NCBI RefSeq assembly: GCF_003614975.1
Contig: NZ_QZWI01000005.1
Span: 186,001 to 250,000 of the forward strand
Direction: 5' to 3'
Source: Rahnella bruchi
GTDB taxonomy: Bacteria; Pseudomonadota; Gammaproteobacteria; Enterobacterales; Enterobacteriaceae
DNA: 64,000 nucleotides
This document shows positions 7,935 through 17,666 of the stretch, one piece after another (the first letter of the stretch is position 1; every line of letters starts with the position of its first letter). The notes under the pieces are model-generated. The model did not search any database and was not told the DNA's origin. It was given only the letters and a program-made list of their open reading frames with translations. Both the position numbers and the translations under genes were made by a program.

Positions 7935-9203
7935 TTACAGCCCGGTAGAAACACCAAAGTGGTTCAGCAGAGCCTGCTCGGCCTGCTCATTCCAGACGCC
8001 GTACGTCTGTGCCACCCGCTCCGCCAGCAGGGCAAACAGCGGATCAGTTTTGCCTAATTCTGCAAAATCCTCAATGGCCGTCAGCGGCAGAGAAATTCCG
8101 TTATAGATTAGCTTTTTACCGCCCGGAATATGCGGCAGATTGAGGACAGTTTCAGGTACAGCATCCAGGCCGCCGATATGTGTGATCATATAAGAAGGCT
8201 GAATTCGACCGGCTGCCGTCAGCGCCAGCGCCTCTTCCATATCACCGGTCGAACCACCGGATGTACCGACAATGTGCGTCGAACCGTAGTGGACGTTGTA
8301 AAAATTGAAGGGAACGCTGAAGTTTTTGTCGGTCGGCCCGGCAAAGAAATTCAGGCAACCGTCTTCACCCAGCAGCGCATCGCCCAGCCCGATGACTTCA
8401 GCCACAGCCGCAAAAACAAAGACATCATCAAAACCTGCACCGCCGGTCAATTCGCGCAAAGTCGCCGCCGGATCGGACAATGTTTTGCTGTTGATATACA
8501 CCAGCTCGATGCCCTTTTCTGCCGCCATCACCACCGGCAGAAGCTGTTCTGCACGCGCCAGTCGCTGTTCGTCGATATCCACAACCACAACCCGCGCCGG
8601 ACGTATATCGCCATTGATCGCGTAATCAATCGCACCGATGCCCATCGGCCCGGCGCACGCCAGCAGCGCCAGATTCCCCCCCGCTTTGATGCCCATCTGA
8701 TGTTCATACACATATTGCGTAGTGTGATAACTGGCATGATAGGCGCCGATGATGCAGCACATCGGCTCGGCCAGCGAGGCAGCAGCGAAATAGCGGCCTT
8801 CGTAGGGCAAAACACAGCCCAGATCGATAGCCAGTTTCGGGATGATCATGTACGTCGCGTTGCCGCCAAAAGTTTCGTAGCTGTATCCGGCGGAATAGCC
8901 GCTTGGCAGCCCCATCGCCGGTTGCAGTACGAAACGTTTCCCCACTTCAAAACGATTCCTGAGATTTTTACCCACCTGCACAATCACGCCTGCGCATTCG
9001 TGTCCGGTGACGGCCGGATGCTCGGCGATATCTTCCGGCACGCGTTTATGTTCACCGCCCAGCAATGCCGCTTTGTAGGTCGACAGGCAAACGCTGTCTG
9101 AGACCACGCTCACCAGCAATTCGTCATCAGTGATTTCCGGCAGTTCAAACTCGCGCAGTCTCACATCTTTTTTACCGTAAATGGCGGCAACTTTGGTTTT
9201 CAT
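7935..9203 (-). CDS. yggP: Zinc-type alcohol/polyol dehydrogenase YggP
   Basis: 422 residues, matching E. coli YggP (425 aa) throughout. Medium-chain dehydrogenase family: the GHECAGVIVQVG motif carries the catalytic-zinc GHE, and ACAGPMGIGAIDYAI is the nucleotide-binding Rossmann motif. It probably oxidises a phosphorylated polyol delivered by CmtAB, standing where mtlD stands in the mtl operon; the substrate is inferred. Its start overlaps the cmtA stop by 4 bp. Confidence 0.88.
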   Translation of the reverse strand: MKTKVAAIYGKKDVRLREFELPEITDDELLVSVVSDSVCLSTYKAALLGGEHKRVPEDIAEHPAVTGHECAGVIVQVGKNLRNRFEVGKRFVLQPAMGLPSGYSAGYSYETFGGNATYMIIPKLAIDLGCVLPYEGRYFAAASLAEPMCCIIGAYHASYHTTQYVYEHQMGIKAGGNLALLACAGPMGIGAIDYAINGDIRPARVVVVDIDEQRLARAEQLLPVVMAAEKGIELVYINSKTLSDPAATLRELTGGAGFDDVFVFAAVAEVIGLGDALLGEDGCLNFFAGPTDKNFSVPFNFYNVHYGSTHIVGTSGGSTGDMEEALALTAAGRIQPSYMITHIGGLDAVPETVLNLPHIPGGKKLIYNGISLPLTAIEDFAELGKTDPLFALLAERVAQTYGVWNEQAEQALLNHFGVSTGL

Positions 9204-10603
9204 GCTGTTGCTCCTTGCTGAACCGGGGAAGTGATGTCGGCAAACAACGCATCAAGCGCCGGATCGCCGAGATAGTTTTTAATCAGAATCAGTGGCTGGT
9301 CGGTCACGCGCTGAGCACGGCCTTCAAGGCTGGCGTGGGTCACAATGATGTCGGCACTGGCCGGTATGTTTTCGATCGAGTAATGCTTCACTTCGATTTC
9401 ATAACCGGCTTTTTGCAGCTTCTTGCGAAATGTCGTCGCACCCATCGCGCTCGATCCCATACCCGCATCGCACACGAAGGCGATTAACCGGATACTGGCG
9501 GCAACTGGCTGCATCCCGTTTTTGCCTTCGGCTTTGCGTTTTTTGCTGGCGGCCTGAGAATCCGCAAAACTGTCTTCAGCAGGAGATTTATCGAATTTCA
9601 GAATGGCAGAGGCGACGACGAAAGAGACCACGGTTCCGGCCAGCACGCCCGCACAGGTTCCCATAAAGCCCCCGCGCGGCGTCAGCGCCAGATAAGCAAA
9701 GATGGATCCCGGACTTGGTCCCGCCACTAACCCTGCGCCAAACAATTCGAAGACATAAATGCCGGTCATACCGCCCGCAATCATGGCGATAATCATCAGC
9801 GGTTTCATCAGCACATACGGGAAATACAGCTCGTGGATACCGCCGAGAAAATGGATGATCATCGCGCCTGGCGCGGACTTTTTGCTCAGCCCTTTGCCGA
9901 AAAGCGAAAACGCCAGCAGGATGCCCAGACCGGGGCCGGGATTGGAGGCCACCATGAAATATATCGATTTTCCCGCAACGGCAGTGTCCTGCATTCCCAG
10001 CGGATAATAAACGCCCTGGTCAATCGCGTTATTGAGGAACAACACTTTGGCTGGTTCATTAATCACTGACAGCAGCGGCAGATAACCGGTCGCCACCAGT
10101 GCTTCAATCCCTTCTTTAACCACGTTATTGGCTGCCATCACCGCCGGGCCGATCACTTCATATGCCAGCAGACAAAGCAGCATACCGAGTATGCCGAGAG
10201 AGAAATTATTGATGACCATCTCAAAGCCCGCCGGAATGCGCTTCTCCAGCAGTTTATCGACCTTTTTGATGATATATCCACCCAGCGGGCCCATCACCAT
10301 TGCGCCAATAAACATCGGAATATCGGCCCCGACAATCACGCCCATCGTACCGATACCGCCCATCACGGCACCGCGTTTTCCGCCAATCAAATGGCCACCG
10401 GTAGAACCGATCATCAGCGGCAATAAGTAGGTGATCATTGGCCCTACAAGCTGGCCGAAGTGCGGGTTAGGTGTCCATCCGGTCGGAATAAATAACGCCG
10501 TAATAAAACCCCAGGCGATAAACGCGCCTATATTGGGAATGACCATAGCAGTGAGGAATCCACCAAAAGCCTGCACTCTGGCGCGCATAGATTTATTAGC
10601 CAT
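9200..10603 (-). CDS. cmtA: Mannitol-family PTS enzyme IICB, CmtA
   Basis: 467 residues. The IIC domain (about 1-340) is clearly paralogous to MtlA (MVIPNIGAFIAWGFITALFIPTGW; GGIHELYFPYVLMKP). A IIB domain follows with the phospho-cysteine in FVCDAGMGSSAMG. Unlike MtlA there is no fused IIA; that is supplied by the neighbouring cmtB. In E. coli the CmtAB system is called cryptic mannitol PTS. Its real substrate here may be mannitol or a related polyol. Confidence 0.95.
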   Translation of the reverse strand: MANKSMRARVQAFGGFLTAMVIPNIGAFIAWGFITALFIPTGWTPNPHFGQLVGPMITYLLPLMIGSTGGHLIGGKRGAVMGGIGTMGVIVGADIPMFIGAMVMGPLGGYIIKKVDKLLEKRIPAGFEMVINNFSLGILGMLLCLLAYEVIGPAVMAANNVVKEGIEALVATGYLPLLSVINEPAKVLFLNNAIDQGVYYPLGMQDTAVAGKSIYFMVASNPGPGLGILLAFSLFGKGLSKKSAPGAMIIHFLGGIHELYFPYVLMKPLMIIAMIAGGMTGIYVFELFGAGLVAGPSPGSIFAYLALTPRGGFMGTCAGVLAGTVVSFVVASAILKFDKSPAEDSFADSQAASKKRKAEGKNGMQPVAASIRLIAFVCDAGMGSSAMGATTFRKKLQKAGYEIEVKHYSIENIPASADIIVTHASLEGRAQRVTDQPLILIKNYLGDPALDALFADITSPVQQGATA

Positions 10604-10633
10604 ATTTAAATCCTGTGTGATGTTAGGATAAAA

Positions 10634-11080
10634 CTAATAACGTTGAATGATATTAATTAATTCCTCAGTATTTTTTGCATCGAGTAATTCATCAATAACT
10701 TCATTTTCGCAAAGCATTTCACTTAACGCTTGGATCGCCTCTATATGTGAATCAGAATCTTTAGCGGCTAATCCGATAAGCAAACGAACTGGCGGGCTTT
10801 CAGCCTCAAAGCTGACGCCCTGGCGCAGCAGCGTAACACTCAGCGCCGTTTGCAAAGCGCCGCATTCCGGCCTTGCATGGGGCATGGCGATACCGGGGGC
10901 GAGTAAATAATAAGGACCGATTTCACGGGTGGTATCTTTAATCGCCTGAATGTAATCGGGGGTAATATATTTCCTTTCCAGCAAGTTTTTCATTGATAAA
11001 TCTATCGCCTGAGACCAGTCGTCAGCGGATGAATATATGGCAATGCTTTCATGTTCGAAGAAATTTATTAATGATGACAT
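10634..11080 (-). CDS. cmtB: Mannitol-family PTS enzyme IIA, CmtB
   Basis: 148 residues, a stand-alone IIA protein with the phospho-histidine motif APGIAMPHARPE around residue 67. It passes phosphate from HPr to CmtA IIB. It is the first gene of the cmt cluster, 30 bp before cmtA. AAGGATG lies upstream of ATG 11080. The local sequence is more AT-rich than its neighbours. Confidence 0.93.
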   Translation of the reverse strand: MSSLINFFEHESIAIYSSADDWSQAIDLSMKNLLERKYITPDYIQAIKDTTREIGPYYLLAPGIAMPHARPECGALQTALSVTLLRQGVSFEAESPPVRLLIGLAAKDSDSHIEAIQALSEMLCENEVIDELLDAKNTEELINIIQRY

Positions 11081-11360
11081 TATTCATCCTTATTTATATC
11101 GATGAGGCTTTATATTAAGGAGCATATTCTCTGAAATGATTTTAATCAAACCGACAAGGATTTGTGATCTGTATTATAAAAAGCGTAAGAGCAATAATAA
11201 AAGCCGACAGCGATCACACGAATAACATGCTTTTCATGAATTAAAAATAAACGCAACAGGCTATTTGTGAACCACACTGCAAAATATTATTTTTTATTAT
11301 TATCGTATTTTGTGATCAGCATCTGATTTGCCTTATTGCGTTTGGTTTTCTTTAATAAAA
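11081..11360 (-). promoter_or_regulatory. cmtB upstream region with CRP-like half-sites
   Basis: AT-rich gap with no gene. Three TGTGA-started near-palindromes are visible: TGTGATCTGTATTATA (about 11161-11176), TGTGAACCACACTGCA (about 11267-11282) and TGTGATCAGCATCTGA (about 11311-11326). Each has a good left arm and a degenerate right arm, so CRP control is plausible but weaker than at mtlA. No unambiguous promoter was found. Confidence 0.4.
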
Positions 11361-11384
11361 AAGCCACGCGTTTGAGCGTGGCTT
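11361..11384 (-). terminator. Rho-independent terminator after yiaF
   Basis: AAGCCACGC/GCGTGGCTT 9-bp stem, 6-nt loop; on the minus strand it is followed by TTTTATT. Confidence 0.85.
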
Positions 11385-11408
11385 CTGTTTATCACATCTT
11401 TAACTGAC

Positions 11409-12131
11409 TTAGTTGCTGAAATCGCCCTGGGCGACTTTCTGCGCCTGAAGCAATGTCTGCTGTTTACCCACCAGACTGGACATCATGGTGTTGTACTGTG
11501 TTGCCTGCTGCTGCGTCGGGAACTGTACGCCGCCATTGGCAAAGGCGACCTGCGTGCCCTGCTGTTGCAGGTAATCACCGACAGAGACGATATCCTGCGT
11601 GAAGCTTTGCAGCGCTGGTACCAGCGGAGTCAGCACGTTCGCCGGCTGAGTGACCACGGTGTTGTACACCTGACCATAAACCGCTTTCAGATCGTCCGGT
11701 TGTTTCAGTGCAGCCATCGCAGTATCAGCTTTCACTTTTGAGTCACGCAACTGTGCATTCAGCATGCTCATCGTGCTGGCAGCCTGCTGCAACGCGCTGC
11801 GCTGAGTGATGTAATCCTGCGGAGTACGCACCTGACCAATCGCGCTGACCACCGGTACAAGGCTGCCTTCAACGGCACCCTTCATCTGGCGGGAGAACGA
11901 CAGGATAATGCTGTAGTCATTCGCGTAATTACCAAAACGTTGCTTTTGATCTTCACTCAGCGAAGGCAGGTTTTGCCCGCTGCGCATGACGGTATTTTGC
12001 AAATAATCGATGAAGGCTTTGCGTTGTTCCGGTTCTTTATCGCCACATGCAGTGAGCTGGAAAACAACCAGCAGTGCGATAAACGGCGCCAGCCAGCGAG
12101 AAAATACACCGCTTCTGATCCCTACAGCCAT
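11409..12131 (-). CDS. yiaF: DUF3053 lipoprotein YiaF
   Basis: 240 residues, similar to E. coli YiaF (QRKAFIDYLQNTVMRSGQ; FTQDIVSVGDYLQQQGTQVAF). A lipoprotein signal peptide ends in the lipobox LTAC with lipidated Cys29 and the following Gly-Asp. Function is not established; E. coli YiaF has been named as a barrier-effect co-colonisation factor. ATG 12131 is preceded by AGGACTC. It stands alone between two terminator-like elements. Confidence 0.85.
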   Translation of the reverse strand: MAVGIRSGVFSRWLAPFIALLVVFQLTACGDKEPEQRKAFIDYLQNTVMRSGQNLPSLSEDQKQRFGNYANDYSIILSFSRQMKGAVEGSLVPVVSAIGQVRTPQDYITQRSALQQAASTMSMLNAQLRDSKVKADTAMAALKQPDDLKAVYGQVYNTVVTQPANVLTPLVPALQSFTQDIVSVGDYLQQQGTQVAFANGGVQFPTQQQATQYNTMMSSLVGKQQTLLQAQKVAQGDFSN

Positions 12132-12276
12132 GAGTCCTGACTCCTGATTTCAATGTTCTTCTTCCGGCCAGTTCCCTGCCGATGCTGTGCATTCCATGCG
12201 GGTTATAGGATAGAACAATTGGGGGGAGAACGCTTTTTAAAAAAGCGCAGAAATTGGCATCTGATAGTGTGCCTTG

Positions 12277-12304
12277 CTCCCTCCCCCCTTCGCAGGGGAG
12301 GGAG
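12277..12304. repeat. 10-bp perfect GC-rich palindrome, REP-like
   Basis: CTCCCTCCCC/GGGGAGGGAG arms around the 8-nt loop CCTTCGCA, 11 bp beyond the glyS stop. There is no U tract. It resembles short intergenic palindromes scattered in enterobacterial genomes, but only this copy is in the window. Confidence 0.4.
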
Positions 12305-12315
12305 TGAAACGTAAC

Positions 12316-14385
12316 TTACTGAAGCAGCGAAATATCCGCGACCTGCAGGAACAGTTCACGCAGCTTAGAAAGCAGTGTCAGGCGGTTGATGCGGATCGCT
12401 TCGTTTTCATCCATTACCATGACGGTATCGAAGAAAGTATCGACGGTTTCGCGCAGCGCAGCCAGTTCTACCAGCGCTTCTTTGTACTCACCGGCAGCAA
12501 ACAGCGGCTCCAGTTTGTCGCGCAGAACCACCAGATGCGTCGCCAGTTTCAGCTCAGCAGGTTCTTTCAACACGGAAGCGTGAACGTGATCCAGCAGAAC
12601 GTCGGTGGATTTCGCCAGAATGTTGGATACGCGTTTGTTAGCCGCCGCCAGCGTTGCTGCTTCGTCGAGAGTACGGAAGTAACTCACCGCTTTCACACGC
12701 GCATCGAAATCTGCCGGTTTGGTTGGACGACGTGCCAGCACGGCCTGAATGGTATCGACCGCGTGACCTTCTTCCTGATACCACGCGCGGAAACGACCGA
12801 GCATGAAATCAACCACATCATCGACAACCTTGGCGTTAGTCAGCTTGTCGCCGTACAGGCGCACCGCTTCTTCGGTCAGGGTTTGCAGGTCGAGTGACAG
12901 GTTTTTCTCAACAATGATACGCAGAACACCCAGCGCTGCACGGCGCAGTGCGAACGGGTCTTTATCGCCTTTCGGATGTTGACCGATGCCGAAAATACCG
13001 GCCAGGGTGTCCATCTTGTCAGCGATTGCCAGCGCGCACGCGACCAGCGAAGCCGGTAATTCGTCGCCCGCGAAACGTGGCTGATACTGCTCGTTCAGTG
13101 CAACGGCAACTTCTTCCTGCTCGCCATCATGACGCGCATAATGCATGCCCATCACGCCCTGTGTGTCGGTGAACTCGAAGACCATGTTGGTCATCAGGTC
13201 ACATTTTGACAGCAGACCGGCACGTTTTGCGTTCTCAACGTTGGCACCGATTTTATCGGCGATCCAGCCAGACAGCGCCTGAATACGGTCGGTTTTGTCA
13301 CGCAGCGTACCCAGCTGTTTCTGGAACAGTACGGTTTCCAGACGCGGCAGGTTATCTTCGAGGCGTTTCTTGCGGTCGGTATTGAAGAAGAATTCGGCAT
13401 CGGCCAGACGCGGACGCACCACTTTTTCGTTACCGGAAATGATTTGCTGCGGATCTTTCGATTCGATGTTGGCCACAAAGATGAAGTTTGGCAGAAGTTT
13501 GCCCGCGGCGTCATACACCGGGAAATACTTCTGGTCGCCTTTCATGGTGTAAACCAGCGCTTCAGCAGGAACCGCCAGGAATTTCTCTTCGAATTTAGCA
13601 GTCAGAACCACCGGCCATTCAACCAGAGACGCGACTTCTTCCAACAGGCTTTCGCTCAGATCAGCGATACCGCCAATCTCTTTCGCTGCTTTCTCTGCAT
13701 CCTGTTTGATCAGCGCTTTACGCTGTTCGTAATCAGCGATGACTTTGCCGCGTTCCAGCAGAATTTGCGGATACTGATCGGCGTTATCAATCGTGAATTC
13801 AGGCTCGCCCATGAAGCGGTGACCGCGAATGGTGCGGGCAGAATCGATACCGAGGATTTTCGCCGGGATCAGTTCATCGCCTAACAGCAGAGTGACAGTG
13901 TGAACCGGACGGACAAACTGCACGTCGGAATCGCCCCAGCGCATCAGTTTAGGGATAGGTAGTTTGGACAGTGACGTCGCGATCATCGCAGGCAGCAGCT
14001 GTTGCGCGCTTTCGCCTTTAACGTGCGCACGATAAACCAACCATTCGCCTTTGTCGGTGACCAGACGATCGGCCTGTTCCACTGTAATACCGCAACCGCG
14101 AGCCCAGCCTTCAGCGGCTTTGCTTGGTTTGCCTTCAGCATCAAACGCCTGGGCCACAGCCGGGCCGCGTTTTTCAACTTCGCGGTCAGCCTGAGATTCA
14201 TGCAGGCCGGAGACTTTCAGCGCCAGACGGCGCGGTGCTGCAAACCACTTAACTTCGCCGTGTGGCAGATTCGCCGCATCCAGCTCCGCAGTCAGGTTAG
14301 CTGCAAAAGATTCAGCAAGGCTGCGCAGAGCCTTCGGTGGCAGTTCTTCCGTGCCGATTTCCACCAGAAATGTTTTTTCAGTCAT
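12316..14385 (-). CDS. glyS: Glycyl-tRNA synthetase beta subunit
   Basis: 689 residues, the E. coli length. N-terminal [24 protein letters not shown] is the family signature. The beta subunit binds tRNA(Gly) (HD-type and C-terminal anticodon-binding domains) and works as an alpha2beta2 enzyme with GlyQ, 9 bp upstream. Essential cytoplasmic enzyme; the order glyQ-glyS is conserved. Confidence 0.98.
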   Translation of the reverse strand: MTEKTFLVEIGTEELPPKALRSLAESFAANLTAELDAANLPHGEVKWFAAPRRLALKVSGLHESQADREVEKRGPAVAQAFDAEGKPSKAAEGWARGCGITVEQADRLVTDKGEWLVYRAHVKGESAQQLLPAMIATSLSKLPIPKLMRWGDSDVQFVRPVHTVTLLLGDELIPAKILGIDSARTIRGHRFMGEPEFTIDNADQYPQILLERGKVIADYEQRKALIKQDAEKAAKEIGGIADLSESLLEEVASLVEWPVVLTAKFEEKFLAVPAEALVYTMKGDQKYFPVYDAAGKLLPNFIFVANIESKDPQQIISGNEKVVRPRLADAEFFFNTDRKKRLEDNLPRLETVLFQKQLGTLRDKTDRIQALSGWIADKIGANVENAKRAGLLSKCDLMTNMVFEFTDTQGVMGMHYARHDGEQEEVAVALNEQYQPRFAGDELPASLVACALAIADKMDTLAGIFGIGQHPKGDKDPFALRRAALGVLRIIVEKNLSLDLQTLTEEAVRLYGDKLTNAKVVDDVVDFMLGRFRAWYQEEGHAVDTIQAVLARRPTKPADFDARVKAVSYFRTLDEAATLAAANKRVSNILAKSTDVLLDHVHASVLKEPAELKLATHLVVLRDKLEPLFAAGEYKEALVELAALRETVDTFFDTVMVMDENEAIRINRLTLLSKLRELFLQVADISLLQ

Positions 14386-14394
14386 TGACTTATC

Positions 14395-15309
14395 TCACTT
14401 CTCGTTCTTTTTGCACATCGGGAAGCCCAGTACTTCGCGGGAAGCGTAATACGCCTCAGCTACCGCTTTAGTCAGGGTACGGATGCGCAGAATGTAGCGC
14501 TGACGTTCAGTCACAGAAATCGCTTTACGCGCGTCGAGCAGGTTGAAGCAATGGGCCGCTTTCAGGATGCGCTCGTACGCCGGCAGTGCCAGTGGCTTTT
14601 CGAGAGCCAGCAGGGTTTGCGCTTCTTTCTCATGCTGTTCAAAACAGGTGAACAGGAAATCGACATCGGCGTATTCGAAGTTATAGGTCGATTGCTCAAC
14701 TTCGTTCTGATGGAATACGTCGCCGTACGTCGTTTTGCCCAGCGGACCGTTGCTCCAGACCAGATCGTAAACGCTGTCCACGCCCTGGATGTACATCGCC
14801 AGACGTTCCAGACCGTAAGTAATTTCACCGGTCACTGGTTTACATTCCAGGCCGCCGACCTGCTGGAAGTAAGTGAACTGCGTCACTTCCATGCCGTTCA
14901 GCCACACTTCCCAGCCGAGACCCCAGGCGCCGAGCGTCGGGTTTTCCCAGTTATCTTCAACGAAGCGGATATCATGGATCAGCGGGTCGAGGCCCAGCTC
15001 TCTCAGCGAGCCGAGGTACAGCTCCTGAATGTTTTCCGGTGAAGGTTTGATCATCACCTGGAATTGATAATAGTGCTGCAGGCGGTTCGGGTTTTCGCCG
15101 TAACGGCCATCAGTCGGACGGCGTGATGGCTGAACATACGCTGCCGCAAAAGGCTCAGGGCCAAGTGCGCGCAGGCTGGTCATCGGGTGCGAAGTGCCCG
15201 CGCCGACTTCCATATCCAGCGGTTGAACAATGGTGCAGCCCTGCTGCGCCCAATAATCTTGCAGTGTCAGGATCAGGCCCTGAAATGTCTTGGTATCAAA
15301 CTTTTGCAT
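14395..15309 (-). CDS. glyQ: Glycyl-tRNA synthetase alpha subunit
   Basis: 304 residues, near-identical to E. coli Gly[41 protein letters not shown] and [19 protein letters not shown]. This is the class II catalytic subunit that forms glycyl-adenylate. It is the first gene of the glyQS operon. No clear promoter was read in the 164-bp gap upstream, which also carries the terminator of the next gene. Confidence 0.98.
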   Translation of the reverse strand: MQKFDTKTFQGLILTLQDYWAQQGCTIVQPLDMEVGAGTSHPMTSLRALGPEPFAAAYVQPSRRPTDGRYGENPNRLQHYYQFQVMIKPSPENIQELYLGSLRELGLDPLIHDIRFVEDNWENPTLGAWGLGWEVWLNGMEVTQFTYFQQVGGLECKPVTGEITYGLERLAMYIQGVDSVYDLVWSNGPLGKTTYGDVFHQNEVEQSTYNFEYADVDFLFTCFEQHEKEAQTLLALEKPLALPAYERILKAAHCFNLLDARKAISVTERQRYILRIRTLTKAVAEAYYASREVLGFPMCKKNEK

Positions 15310-15449
15310 GTTGGATTCGCACGCGAGAAAGTGGGTTTAAAGAGAGTCCGACAGTATACCCGCTGAACGGAAGATAATCAGCCAGAATCAGGCGACTAAG
15401 AGATCCGGAGAGGCAGTGTTTAGTTTTCAGCGCTAATTCGAGAGGAAGT

Positions 15450-15471
15450 AAAAGGGGCAACAGCCCCTTTT
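15450..15471 (-). terminator. Terminator after autotransporter esterase
   Basis: AAAAGGGGC/GCCCCTTTT 9-bp stem with a 4-nt loop and T-rich arm, just past the stop at 15474. Confidence 0.8.
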
Positions 15472-15473
15472 CG

Positions 15474-17474
15474 TTAAAACCGCGCGCTGATCCCGGCGTT
15501 GTAAGAGGTTTGTTCGCCGGAATCCAGACCGGTGGTTTGCGAAACAGCGGCAAAGGCCGAGAAACTATGGGTTATCTGCACGTTTAAGCCTGCGGTCATA
15601 TCTACCCAGTCGTCATCCTGCTCGCCGGTGGTGCGGCTGAATCGGGTTCGGGTGGATTTGATTGCGCCGGTGGCGGTGTAAGTATCATCGCCAAACTGGC
15701 GGTCGTAGGTGACCTGCGCATACGGATTGACGATGCCCAGTTGCGCATTGAGCCGCCAGCCCAGTGCACCGATTTGCGAATGGGAGGTCTGGTCGCCAAA
15801 GCGCATCGAGGTACTGTTATCCCCGTCTTCACGGTAGCCGTTAACGCTGCTGTAATCCCAGCTGTACTGCGCCACCGGGCCCGTTTTCAGCACCGGCAAG
15901 ATTGGGAAGTCCCAACCCGCCGCTACGCGCCAGCCCATCTGTTTGCCGTCCGTTTCGCCACGTTCAGTGCGGGTCGTCGGCCCGAGCTGGATGCTGCGCT
16001 TGATATCGTCATAGTTGAGCGATCCGTAATGAATATCGCCGTTGATCCAGCCATTTTCGGCGATTTTAATGCCGGTAAAGACCGTCGTCATCTTGCCGCG
16101 AGTACGGTAGCTGTAATGGTCGGTCGGATCCTGCTTGTCATCTGAACCGGAGATCATCAGCCCCATCATCCAGCGATCGGTCATCTGATAATCCATCCCG
16201 ATATTCAGCGAATTAGCGTTTAAATCACCATCACCCAGTGACGGATTAATTTTGCTGTCTGCGCTTTGTCCGGCGTAGCCGCCAAACATGCCAAAGGTAC
16301 CGGCATCGTTATCCTGCGTGCGCAACTGCTGATAGCGGCTGTCGAGCAATCCCTGCGTATTTCTCGCCAGTGCCAGCGAGCCCTGATTCAGCGCGGTGAC
16401 TTCCAGCGGCCCGTTGAGTACTGACTGCATGTATTGCGCGATCAGCGCATGTGCCTGCGGCGTCGGGTGGAAATGGTCGGCAAACAGGAACGCTTTACTG
16501 GCATCGAAGCCCGGCATATCGGAGGTACATTCCGACGCGGATGTACCGACCGGACAGGCGGTGCCCGCCGTGTTGGCAAATCCGTACATCATCGGATCCG
16601 CCACCACTTCATTGAACAGCCCGTTGATATCTACGCGCGCAATATTGCCGCCAGTTTTCGCCAGCGCGATATCTTCGGTGGTGTTGTAGGTTTCTGTCAG
16701 GCCGCCCGCCGCCACTTTTAAGGTGTCATACGCGACCGCCAGCCCTTTAGCGATAGTGTCCTGCACCAGAGGAATTCGCGAACCTTCTACCGCAGCAGCT
16801 GCCAGCGCGTTGTGAATCGCTTCGGTGCGGGCATCCGTATTTGGCGTGTTTTGTGCGTTCAGATAGGCATAAGCCGCTTCCAGCGCCTGTTGCTGCACCG
16901 GCAGCAATCCGATTTGGATCACGCTCTCCATCAGGACCGGCGTCAGACCGATGTTAGGCACCGTCGGCACGATGACCGTTCCGGCCCCGGCTTTGAGTAA
17001 ATCATTCACCTGCGACGCCGCCTGCGTAGCGCTGTTGGTGGCAATTTGTAACGCCGTGACAGGGTTCAGACTGAGCGCGGCAGCCGCCAGATCATTGCCA
17101 CCAATCCAGTGAATATACAGCCCGCTCGGATCGGCTTTTCCGCCAGTTGATGCCAGATAATTTTTGACCTGATCCTGCGTGGTATAGTCAGAATCCAGCC
17201 CCGGCACCGCAACGCCGCCGCCTTCGGCATAGTTCAGCCCGCCTTGTGAAGAAGGCGTTAACGTCGTGCCGATGTTTTTTGCCAGAATTTCGTCATAGAG
17301 CGGATGGATATTGCTGTCATAAGTCCAGCGGCCAATATTGCCGGTATCACTGAGACTGTCGCCGAAAACATAAAGCTGATCGTAAGCCTGTGCCGTTGTG
17401 TGTACGCCAAGACACAGCGCCACCGCGAAAGCCCCTTTGGTCAGCCGCAGGACAGAAATTTTTTTGCCGGTCAT
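15474..17474 (-). CDS. GDSL-type autotransporter esterase (EstA/ApeE family)
   Basis: 666 residues. Signal peptide 1-30 (TTAQA). GDSL hydrolase block: VFGDSLSDTGN with nucleophile Ser40; block III GGND around 125-128; catalytic Asp333-x-x-His336 in FADHFHPTPQ. From about residue 390 to the end lies an autotransporter beta-barrel whose last residue is Phe (SARF), as for outer-membrane insertion. It should be a surface-anchored esterase/lipase acting on fatty acyl or aryl esters, like Salmonella ApeE and Pseudomonas EstA. Monocistronic. Confidence 0.93.
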   Translation of the reverse strand: MTGKKISVLRLTKGAFAVALCLGVHTTAQAYDQLYVFGDSLSDTGNIGRWTYDSNIHPLYDEILAKNIGTTLTPSSQGGLNYAEGGGVAVPGLDSDYTTQDQVKNYLASTGGKADPSGLYIHWIGGNDLAAAALSLNPVTALQIATNSATQAASQVNDLLKAGAGTVIVPTVPNIGLTPVLMESVIQIGLLPVQQQALEAAYAYLNAQNTPNTDARTEAIHNALAAAAVEGSRIPLVQDTIAKGLAVAYDTLKVAAGGLTETYNTTEDIALAKTGGNIARVDINGLFNEVVADPMMYGFANTAGTACPVGTSASECTSDMPGFDASKAFLFADHFHPTPQAHALIAQYMQSVLNGPLEVTALNQGSLALARNTQGLLDSRYQQLRTQDNDAGTFGMFGGYAGQSADSKINPSLGDGDLNANSLNIGMDYQMTDRWMMGLMISGSDDKQDPTDHYSYRTRGKMTTVFTGIKIAENGWINGDIHYGSLNYDDIKRSIQLGPTTRTERGETDGKQMGWRVAAGWDFPILPVLKTGPVAQYSWDYSSVNGYREDGDNSTSMRFGDQTSHSQIGALGWRLNAQLGIVNPYAQVTYDRQFGDDTYTATGAIKSTRTRFSRTTGEQDDDWVDMTAGLNVQITHSFSAFAAVSQTTGLDSGEQTSYNAGISARF

Positions 17475-17666
17475 AAGTGTGATTTCCCTAAAAAATCGGC
17501 GTGGTAACGATAGGATTTAACGTAAGGATTACGTAATGATTGGCTTTAAATATTGTTCAGATCCGACCAGCGTCAAGGCAGAGGTTTAGAAATTGCGACG
17601 TTGCAGAGTTATCCGAGAAGCCACACACTGACGCCACGCGTTTAAGCCTCTTATAAGGACAACAGA

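Noticed and set aside
8130-9101. 323-codon open frame opposite yggP
   Set aside because: Antisense shadow of a conserved dehydrogenase, with no recognisable motifs.
12231-12247. CGCTTTTT/AAAAAGCG palindrome as glyS terminator
   Set aside because: Stem is nearly all A-T and lies 70 bp past the stop without a following T tract; too weak to call.
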